From NCBI GenBank assembly GCA_945865855.1, contig CAMBES010000037.1:1-11379 (forward strand): 11,379 nt of DNA. The letters run 5' to 3'. Position 1 is the stretch's first letter, and every line of letters begins with the position of its first letter. This DNA comes from Rhizobium sp. Q54 (GTDB lineage: Bacteria; Pseudomonadota; Alphaproteobacteria; Rickettsiales; UBA1997). Below, piece by piece: positions 6,188 to 11,379 of this stretch. The notes under the pieces are model-generated. The model made no database searches, was not told the origin of the DNA, and saw only the letters and a list, made by a program, of their open reading frames with translations. Both the position numbers and the translations under genes were made by a program.

Positions 6188-7106
6188 TTTGTAGGTACCA
6201 ATTGTAAGTTGTTCTAATGCCGTCAACTAAAGAAGTTTTAGCTTTCCAGCCGTAAGAATTAATTTTTGAAACATCGAGAAGTTTGCGCGGAGTGCCGTCT
6301 GGCTTAGATGCATCGAATTCAATCTCTCCGGTAAATTGAGTAATTTCTTTGAGAGTTTCTGCTAATTCGCGAATCGTTACATCTTCGCCGGTACCGATAT
6401 TTGTAAGTTCGGTGATGTTTTTATTGTTCATCGAAAAGACGCATGCCTCAGCTAAATCATCAACATAAAGTAGCTCGCGCTTAGGATTGCCGCTGCCCCA
6501 AACTTGCATTGATTTTTGTCCGGAAATTTTTGCTTCGTGAAATTTGCGTAAAAGTGCAGGCAGAACGTGAGAATTCACGAGATCAAAATTATCATTAATG
6601 CCGTAAAGATTTGTCGGCATTAAAGGCACGAAGTCGCAGCCATATTGGGTGCGATAAGCCTCGCACATTTTTACGCCGGCGATTTTTGCGATCGCGTAGC
6701 CGTAATTTGTTGGCTCAAGTGGGCCAGTTAGAAGGTGCTCTTCTTTCATCGGTTGCGGTGCTAATCTTGGGTAAATGCAAGAACTGCCAAGGAAAATTAA
6801 ACGTTTTACGCCGGCGACGTAAGAGTTGTGAATAATGTTATTTTGAATTTGTAAATTTTCATAAGTGAAGGCTCCGAGCTGTGATCTGTTGGCTTCAATG
6901 CCACCAACTTTTGCCGCGGCGAGAAAGACGAATTCCGGTTTTTCGCGGACGAAAAATTCAGCTACTTGTGCTTGATTAAGAAGATCAAGTTCGACGCGAG
7001 TTTTAGTAATGATATTGCTGTGGCCTTGTTTTTGTAACTCGCGCAGAATTGCCGAGCCGACCATGCCGCGATGACCAGCAACGAAAATTTTAGAGTTTTT
7101 TTGCAT
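6180..7106 (-). CDS. fcl: GDP-L-fucose synthase (GDP-4-keto-6-deoxy-mannose epimerase/reductase)
   Basis: Converts GDP-4-keto-6-deoxy-D-mannose to GDP-L-fucose by a 3,5-epimerisation and NADPH reduction; it follows gmd in the pathway. It is a 308-residue short-chain dehydrogenase-type enzyme. Visible: the nucleotide-binding GHRGMVGSAI (11-20), LAAAKVGGI (62-70), GSSCIYP (107-113) with the catalytic Ser and Cys110, Tyr137-xxx-Lys141 in YGYAIAK, PTNLYG (164-169) and NSHV with His180. These are offset by one from the E. coli enzyme's Ser107/Cys109/Tyr136/Lys140/His179. The start at ATG 7106 leaves a complete Rossmann strand. It lies 106 bp downstream of gmd and overlaps ilvE. Synonym wcaG. Confidence 0.96.
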   Translation of the reverse strand: MQKNSKIFVAGHRGMVGSAILRELQKQGHSNIITKTRVELDLLNQAQVAEFFVREKPEFVFLAAAKVGGIEANRSQLGAFTYENLQIQNNIIHNSYVAGVKRLIFLGSSCIYPRLAPQPMKEEHLLTGPLEPTNYGYAIAKIAGVKMCEAYRTQYGCDFVPLMPTNLYGINDNFDLVNSHVLPALLRKFHEAKISGQKSMQVWGSGNPKRELLYVDDLAEACVFSMNNKNITELTNIGTGEDVTIRELAETLKEITQFTGEIEFDASKPDGTPRKLLDVSKINSYGWKAKTSLVDGIRTTYNWYLQNV

Positions 7107-7212
7107 GTATTAGAATTTTTTTTGGAATCCCCTCACTTTGGCGGAGGTAATGCCTCACTTACTTGTTCTGAAATTCTCAAGAAAACTGAAATCAAGGAAG
7201 ATGCTTAATTAT
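7107..7212 (-). other. 106-bp gap inside the GDP-fucose operon
   Basis: This is the only sizeable gap in the operon. It holds no credible ORF. It contains a direct repeat CCTCACTT (7131-7138 and 7153-7160 on the plus strand) and an eight-A run just upstream of the fcl ATG when read on the minus strand. It could hold an internal promoter or regulatory site for fcl-ilvE, but I cannot identify a confident -35/-10 pair. Confidence 0.35.
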
Positions 7213-8190
7213 TTACGAAACTAGTTTTCTGTCAGAATCGACCATCATTTTAACTAATTCTTTGAATTTAACTTTTGGTTCCCAGCCCAATTCTTTTTTA
7301 GCTTTTGAGTAGTCGCCAATTAGCAAATCAACTTCCGCTGGACGGAAATATTTTTCACTGATTTCAACGTATTTTTTCCAATCCAAGCCGACGTAACCAA
7401 AAGCTTCTTCGAGGAATTCTTTTACTGAATAAGTTTCTCCTGTCGCGATAACGTAATCATCAGCTTTATCCTGCTGAAGCATGAGCCACATGGCCTCAAC
7501 GTAGTCACCAGCAAAACCCCAATCGCGTTTGGCGTCGAGATTTCCTAGGTAAAGTTTGTCTGTCTTTCCAGCAAGAATTTCAGCAAGACCGTGGGTGATT
7601 TTTCTAGTCACAAAAGTTTGGCCGCGGCGCGGAGATTCGTGATTAAATAAAATTCCGCTACAGGCAAAAAGATCGTAAGATTCACGATAATTTACGGTTA
7701 GCCAGTGACTGTAAAGTTTAGCGCAAGCGTAAGGGCTGCGTGGGTAAAAAGGTGTAGTTTCGCGTTGAGGAATTTCCTGAACTTTTCCAAACATTTCGCT
7801 GCTCGATGCTTGGTAAAATCTTGTTTTGATGCGCGTGTCTTTGATTGCATCTAAGATTCTGCAAGTGCCTGTCGCATCAATATCAGCGGTATATTCCGGC
7901 ACATCAAAACTTACTTTAACGTGACTTTGTGCGCCAAGATTATAGATCTCGTCTGGAACAACTTTTTCTAGTAAGCGTGAAATTGAAGAAGAGTCAGATA
8001 AATCGCCGTAATGCAAAAATAATTTCTTACCGCTGATTTCTGTATCATTATAGAGATGATCAATGCGCCCAGTGTTGAAGCTGCTTGAGCGTCTAATGAT
8101 GCCATGAACTTCGTAGCCTTTGCTAAGTAATAATTCGGTCAAATAAGAGCCGTCCTGTCCGGTGATTCCGGTGATTAATGCCTTTTTCAT
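7213..8190 (-). CDS. gmd: GDP-mannose 4,6-dehydratase
   Basis: Dehydrates GDP-D-mannose to GDP-4-keto-6-deoxy-D-mannose, the first committed step to GDP-L-fucose and related deoxysugars; NADP-dependent and cytoplasmic. It has 325 residues, a little shorter than the E. coli enzyme (about 373) but complete. Visible: [10 protein letters not shown] (8-17) cofactor loop, [16 protein letters not shown] (31-46), [13 protein letters not shown] (83-95), ASSSEMFG (128-135) with the catalytic Ser/Glu, Tyr154-xxx-Lys158 in [18 protein letters not shown], and the C-terminal [11 protein letters not shown]. The ATG at 8190 directly abuts the stop codon of the upstream glycosyltransferase, so the two are co-transcribed and probably coupled. 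Confidence 0.97.
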   Translation of the reverse strand: MKKALITGITGQDGSYLTELLLSKGYEVHGIIRRSSSFNTGRIDHLYNDTEISGKKLFLHYGDLSDSSSISRLLEKVVPDEIYNLGAQSHVKVSFDVPEYTADIDATGTCRILDAIKDTRIKTRFYQASSSEMFGKVQEIPQRETTPFYPRSPYACAKLYSHWLTVNYRESYDLFACSGILFNHESPRRGQTFVTRKITHGLAEILAGKTDKLYLGNLDAKRDWGFAGDYVEAMWLMLQQDKADDYVIATGETYSVKEFLEEAFGYVGLDWKKYVEISEKYFRPAEVDLLIGDYSKAKKELGWEPKVKFKELVKMMVDSDRKLVS

Positions 8191-8961
8191 TTAGAGGGAA
8201 TTGAGCTGGTTGAGAGATGAAGGATTTTTTAAGAGTAATTTTTTTGCACGCCAGAGAACGTGAAGTTTTTCTTTCAGATTCTTCGCATATTTGAGTTGGA
8301 CAAAAACTGTTTCAAGTCTTTGTTTTAAAGAGTTTGCGCTAGATTGATTGGTGCCAATATTTTGATTAAAAACAGCGGCAATGTTGATTGGGAAAAAGAG
8401 ATATTTTTTCTTTGTGACCAGAGCCATGTTGAATTCATAATCCATGCTGTAGAGATTTTTTTCGTTGAATTGGTGGTTTTCGAAAATTTTTCTGCGATAG
8501 TAAAATGACTCACCAGATCCTATCGGACAAAGCTTAATGAGATTTCTTCTTGTCATAGAAATTGCCGCGCTATTCAAAAATGAATTAGAAAATCCGATGC
8601 AATAACTATTGAAGTAAGCGACGTCAAAATTTGGATTAATTGCAGCGTAGTAAAAAAATTCCTCGAAGAAATTTTTGTGAAAAAAATCATCGCAGCCTAG
8701 AAAGCCGACGACATCACCATTAACATGTTTCAAGGCGATATTGCGTGCATTAGAAATGCCGCTGTCTTTTTCTTTGATCCATTTGATTATTTGCGAGAAT
8801 TTTTTTTGGTAAGTGGAAATAATTTCATGTGTGCCGTCGGTGGAAATTCCATCGACAATTACAAGCTCTTTATTTTCATAGCTCTGCGCCAAAAATGATT
8901 CGATCGCGCAAGCAATGTGTTTCTCGCCGTTAAAAACGGTGATGATTACAGAAATTTTCAT
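8191..8961 (-). CDS. Family 2 (GT-A fold) glycosyltransferase
   Basis: A 256-residue protein from ATG 8961, beginning directly with the GT2 first strand: MKISVIITVFNGEKHI (1-16). Further marks are VIVDGISTDGT (34-44), KDSGISNARNIAL (65-77), the metal-binding CDD at 90-92 following GFLG, and SMDYEF (172-177) in the acceptor region. No membrane segment is seen, so it is probably a soluble or peripheral cytoplasmic enzyme. It resembles WcaE-type transferases of colanic acid clusters. With gmd immediately downstream it may transfer fucose or a neighbouring sugar, but substrate cannot be read from sequence. The frame could extend to a TTG at 8976, adding MKKKF; ATG 8961 fits the family better. It is first in the operon and divergent from mrp, only 18 bp away. 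Confidence 0.9.
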   Translation of the reverse strand: MKISVIITVFNGEKHIACAIESFLAQSYENKELVIVDGISTDGTHEIISTYQKKFSQIIKWIKEKDSGISNARNIALKHVNGDVVGFLGCDDFFHKNFFEEFFYYAAINPNFDVAYFNSYCIGFSNSFLNSAAISMTRRNLIKLCPIGSGESFYYRRKIFENHQFNEKNLYSMDYEFNMALVTKKKYLFFPINIAAVFNQNIGTNQSSANSLKQRLETVFVQLKYAKNLKEKLHVLWRAKKLLLKNPSSLNQLNSL

Positions 8962-8979
8962 AAATTTTTTTTTCAAAAG

Positions 8980-9726
8980 ATGTCCAAGGAAACTTTAGCT
9001 GACTTTATGAATCAACCCGTGGCTGTGGTTGGGGTAAAAAAAATTATTGTTGTGGCTTCGGCGAAAGGCGGAGTCGGAAAATCTACAATTGCTTGTAATC
9101 TCGCGGTTAGCGCTGAGCGCTCTGGCCTGAATGTAGCCTTGGTTGACGCGGATATTTACGGGCCGTCAATTCCACATTTAATGAATCTCGCCGAAAAGCC
9201 AGAGATGAAAGACAATTTGCTTTTGCCGCTAATGAGTCACGGCGTGAAATGTATTTCGATTGGCTCGCTGATTGATCCTAATGCCGCTGGAGTTTGGCGC
9301 GGGCCGATGGTTACGAAGATTCTTTACCAATTAATTCGTAGTGTGAATTGGAAAGCTGATGGCAAGGAGGTTGATCTGATGGTGATCGATATGCCACCAG
9401 GAACCGGGGATGTTTATTTGAGCATTGCCGAAAAATTTCCACTGGCCGGAGTGGTAATTATCTCAACGCCGCAAAGTCTTGCGGTGATTGATGTCGTGAG
9501 GTCGATTGATTGTTTCGCAAAGTTAAAAGTTCCGATTTTAGGCCTGATCCAAAACATGTCTTACTTGGAAAGTTCGGGCGAAAAAAAATATCTATTCGGC
9601 AAAGACGGCGCAAAGGATTTGGCGAAAAAAATGGGGATAAAATTTTTGGCAGATGTGCCATTGATCGAGGGAATTGGTGAAGTCGGGTCGATTAATTTAA
9701 GTTCAGTAGTAAAAGAATTAGCGTAA
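8980..9726 (+). CDS. mrp: Mrp/ApbC-type iron-sulfur carrier P-loop ATPase (short form)
   Basis: An Mrp/NBP35-family ATPase, a cytoplasmic scaffold or carrier for Fe-S clusters. From ATG 8980 it has 248 residues. Visible: the deviant Walker A KGGVGKST (29-36), DADIYGPSIPHLM (57-69), WRGPMV (106-111), MVIDMPPGTGDVYLS (134-148), STPQSLAVID (162-171) and QNMSYL (191-196). The N-terminal MIP18/DUF59 domain of longer homologues is absent. The CPxC motif that normally follows NMSY is replaced by LESSGEKKYLFG (196-207), with no Cys; many alphaproteobacterial homologues also lack it. The end is short, stopping soon after IGEVGS where homologues continue. The frame could begin at GTG 8917, but that would overlap the divergent glycosyltransferase; ATG 8980 is preferred. 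Confidence 0.92.
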   Translation: MSKETLADFMNQPVAVVGVKKIIVVASAKGGVGKSTIACNLAVSAERSGLNVALVDADIYGPSIPHLMNLAEKPEMKDNLLLPLMSHGVKCISIGSLIDPNAAGVWRGPMVTKILYQLIRSVNWKADGKEVDLMVIDMPPGTGDVYLSIAEKFPLAGVVIISTPQSLAVIDVVRSIDCFAKLKVPILGLIQNMSYLESSGEKKYLFGKDGAKDLAKKMGIKFLADVPLIEGIGEVGSINLSSVVKELA

Positions 9727-9837
9727 ATCGACTTCTTCTGATTTATTGCTTGGGATGATTTTGCAGTCGTTTTTCTCGTAATTGCAGCGCGGGCAATAAT
9801 GCAGAAGGTAATAAGAGGAGGGTAGTCGCGTGCGCAA
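9718..9837 (-). CDS. Possible 39-aa ORF with Cys-x-x-Cys, downstream of znuC
   Basis: Two bases after the znuC stop, a TTG at 9837 opens a 39-residue frame ending at TAA 9720-9718, inside the end of convergent mrp. It contains YCPRCNY followed by a further Cys, which looks like half of a zinc ribbon. No ATG is available, there is no clear ribosome site, and the frame stays open upstream into znuC, so it might also be a remnant of a longer zinc-ribbon protein. The setting behind a zinc transporter ATPase makes it worth listing. Low confidence. Confidence 0.25.
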   Translation of the reverse strand: MRTRLPSSYYLLHYCPRCNYEKNDCKIIPSNKSEEVDLR

Positions 9838-9838
9838 A

Positions 9839-10516
9839 CTAGCCGTGCTTGTGATTGTGATGATGTTGGTAAACCCCGAACAAAGACAAATATTCTGGAT
9901 GTTGATTAATATCCTCGGGAGCCCCGTGGCAGCAAACGTGGTGATTAATACAAAAAACTAAATCTGTCTTTTGCATCACCAAATGAAGGTCGTGCGAGAT
10001 CAGTAGAATTGTGCATCCACGCTCACTTCTAACCTCTTCAATAATCTGATAAAAATCCTGAATTCCGGCAATATCCATATATTGCGTAGGCTCGTCGAGC
10101 ACAAGCAAATCTGGCTTTCCAGCAAGTGCACGAAGGAATAAAATTTTCTGCAATTGCCCGCCAGAAAGATCATGAATTTGTTTGTCTAAAATCTTTTCGA
10201 CATTGAGGCGTTTAGCGAGTGCTTTATCAATCGCGCCATTTTCAAGTTGCACAAAATCGCGTGATGAGATCGGAATATTTTTTTCGATCTCAATCTTCTG
10301 CGGCATGTAGCCAATGCTGATTTTTTTATTACTAAAAATTTCGCCGCTAGTAGGTTTAATAATGCCAAGCAGAATGCGTGCGAGAGAAGTTTTTCCACCG
10401 CCATTAGGGCCAATCAATGTGGTGATTTTGCCTCTTTTTAGTTGCAGAGAAATTCCCTCAATGATTTGCTTTCCGTCGATTTTTAATCCGATGTTTTTTA
10501 ACTCGATCAATGCCAT
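9839..10516 (-). CDS. znuC: Zinc ABC transporter ATP-binding protein
   Basis: The cytoplasmic ATPase of the high-affinity zinc importer ZnuABC, expected to pair with the permease ZnuB. It has 225 residues. Visible: Walker A GPNGGGKT (36-43), Q-loop at YMPQK (70-74), signature LSGGQ (117-121), Walker B LLVLDEP (137-143) and the switch His175 in ISHDLHLV, which with TQYMD after Walker B is typical of ZnuC. The C-terminus ends in the His-rich QHHHNHKHG (217-225), a likely zinc-binding tail. The ATG (10516-10514) shares bases with the divergent znuA start region. No Shine-Dalgarno is seen. A related Mn/Fe ABC ATPase is possible, but the znuA neighbour and His tail favour zinc. Confidence 0.92.
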   Translation of the reverse strand: MALIELKNIGLKIDGKQIIEGISLQLKRGKITTLIGPNGGGKTSLARILLGIIKPTSGEIFSNKKISIGYMPQKIEIEKNIPISSRDFVQLENGAIDKALAKRLNVEKILDKQIHDLSGGQLQKILFLRALAGKPDLLVLDEPTQYMDIAGIQDFYQIIEEVRSERGCTILLISHDLHLVMQKTDLVFCINHHVCCHGAPEDINQHPEYLSLFGVYQHHHNHKHG

Positions 10517-11325
10517 TTTTTAGATTATTTTTGCTGTTTTTAATTTTTGCCAATCAGGCCTGGAGCCTTGATTTTGCTGCCTCAATTAATCCTGTCTACC
10601 AAATTGTTTTGGCGATTGGTGGCGAAGGTAATTTAATTATTAAGCCGGGCTCATCGGAGCATGATTACCAGTTAAAAAAAAGCGATATTTCTGCGCTGGT
10701 TAAAGCTGATTTAATTTTTTACGTAGATGATTCACTCGAGAAGAATTTTCCAAAATTAATTAAGAATTTTCAGCTTGAGAAAAAAGCTTATCAACTCTCT
10801 AAGGTCAATGGAATCAAACTCTTGCAACGTAGAGATGATCCAAAAAAACTTGATCCACATCTTTGGCTTGATCCAGAAAATGGAATAAAAATTGCAGAAT
10901 TTGTTGCGCAGAAATTTTGCGAGACTGACGAAAAAAATTGTCAGAAATATCAAAATAATTTTCAGAAATTTCGTCAAGAAATCGCTAAAGTTGAATTAAT
11001 AATAAAATCAGACTTAGCCGGCTTCGACACCGGTTACGCAATCTACCACGACGCTTACCAATATTTCGAAAATTTCTGTGCAATTAAGGCGCAAAAAATA
11101 ATTTCTTACGACCATAATTCGCAGTTAAAAGTTAATGATTTACGCGGTCTAGAATCTTTAAAATGCCTGGTAAGTGAGACAACGGATGAAAGAAGTGCAG
11201 CGCAGAAATTGGCCAGAAATTACCAAATTAAATTTGTGACTCTGGATGTGATTGGTGTAGATGAAAGCTATGCAAAACTACTTACAAAAATTGCGCAGGG
11301 ATTTGTGAATTGTTCTAAAAAATAA
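10510..11325 (+). CDS. znuA: Periplasmic zinc-binding protein of the ZnuABC importer
   Basis: A cluster A-I (TroA-type) metal-binding lipoprotein-like or periplasmic protein of 271 residues. Residues 1-19 look like a signal peptide: Arg5, a hydrophobic core LFLLFLIF, and a likely cut after NQAWS; no lipobox Cys is present. Metal ligands expected for the family are visible: His51 in GSSEHDYQLKKSD, His117 in LDPHLWLDP, His180 in YAIYHDAYQYF, and an acidic residue near 246 (TLDVIG). The long His/Asp-rich loop of many ZnuA proteins is absent; this stretch instead reads QRRDDPKK. It is divergent from znuC with overlapping start codons. The start at ATG 10510 is supported because the signal peptide needs it. 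Confidence 0.9.
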   Translation: MPFFRLFLLFLIFANQAWSLDFAASINPVYQIVLAIGGEGNLIIKPGSSEHDYQLKKSDISALVKADLIFYVDDSLEKNFPKLIKNFQLEKKAYQLSKVNGIKLLQRRDDPKKLDPHLWLDPENGIKIAEFVAQKFCETDEKNCQKYQNNFQKFRQEIAKVELIIKSDLAGFDTGYAIYHDAYQYFENFCAIKAQKIISYDHNSQLKVNDLRGLESLKCLVSETTDERSAAQKLARNYQIKFVTLDVIGVDESYAKLLTKIAQGFVNCSKK

Positions 11326-11342
11326 GATCTCTTGTCAGAGAT
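11317..11342 (-). terminator. Hairpin with T-tract on the minus strand
   Basis: ATCTCT (11327-11332) and AGAGAT (11337-11342) form a perfect 6-bp stem with a 4-base loop. Read on the minus strand it is followed by CTTATTTTTT, giving a Rho-independent-like form for transcription entering from the right. On the plus strand there is no T run after the stem, so it is not an obvious terminator for znuA. The stem is AT-rich and short, so efficiency is uncertain. Confidence 0.35.
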
Positions 11343-11364
11343 GGTGCGTTAGAAAAAGAAAGAG

Positions 11365-11379
11365 ATGAGCCCATTTTTC
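11365..11379 (+). CDS. Possible start of a downstream gene (5 codons in window)
   Basis: An ATG at 11365 preceded by the purine-rich AAGAAAGAG starts the frame Met-Ser-Pro-Phe-Phe, which runs off the edge 40 bp after znuA. The missing permease znuB would fit here by context, and a hydrophobic N-terminus is compatible, but five codons cannot identify a gene. The competing minus-strand frame ends at 11335 and would instead be the tail of a gene entering from the right. Confidence 0.2.

Noticed and set aside
6188..6226. Upstream TTG start for ilvE
   Set aside because: The extra 13 residues are antisense to nothing useful but duplicate fcl coding sequence in another frame; family members begin at the IPFDQRDGF region, so ATG 6187 fits.
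8917..8979. Upstream GTG start for mrp
   Set aside because: It would overlap the glycosyltransferase start region by about 45 bp and adds residues unlike any Mrp N-terminus; ATG 8980 is simpler.
1..11379. tRNA, rRNA or transposase genes
   Set aside because: I saw no cloverleaf-like conserved tRNA blocks, no rRNA motifs, and no transposase or integrase signatures in any frame examined.

Overview
The window looks like part of the chromosome of an AT-rich, host-associated alphaproteobacterium, most likely a Rickettsiales- or Holosporales-type intracellular symbiont or pathogen. The evidence is two ankyrin-repeat proteins built like host-directed effectors, an Mrp ATPase with the alphaproteobacterial substitution at the Fe-S motif, alphaproteobacterial-looking IlvE and ZnuC proteins, very compact gene spacing and almost no Shine-Dalgarno signals. 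Placement below class level is inference.

Left half (1-5131), accessory region. Two minus-strand ankyrin genes, each with about 500 bp of related upstream DNA, form two diverged copies of one module. Copy A (1-2331) holds an ankyrin protein whose C-terminus runs off the left edge; its C-terminal part resembles, by eye, the NEL (novel E3 ubiquitin ligase) domain of IpaH/SspH effectors. Copy B (3291-5131) holds a complete 444-residue ankyrin protein ending in Gly-Gly-Cys-Cys-Val-Val-Ser, a eukaryotic-type CaaX prenylation box. Both proteins share an N-terminal leader but have unrelated C-terminal domains. Upstream of each gene lies a short ORF derived from the same leader: apparently intact in copy A, frameshifted and without a start in copy B. 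A plus-strand GIY-YIG/DUF4357 gene sits between the two copies.

Middle (5303-8961), minus-strand operon: family 2 glycosyltransferase, gmd (GDP-mannose 4,6-dehydratase), fcl (GDP-L-fucose synthase), then ilvE (branched-chain aminotransferase). gmd and fcl convert GDP-mannose to GDP-L-fucose, and the glycosyltransferase is the likely sugar-transfer step for a surface glycan. ilvE overlaps the end of fcl, so it is probably co-translated, although its pathway is unrelated.

Right part (8980-11379): a short-form mrp (Fe-S carrier ATPase) starts only 18 bp from the divergent glycosyltransferase. znuC (zinc ABC transporter ATPase) and znuA (zinc-binding protein) are divergent with overlapping starts: their ATG codons share the 7-bp sequence ATGCCAT. 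A tiny cysteine-containing ORF may follow znuC. No znuB is visible; a plus-strand gene may begin at 11365.

The strongest candidates for something undescribed are the duplicated ankyrin module with swapped C-terminal domains, one carrying a prenylation box and the other an E3-ligase-like domain.
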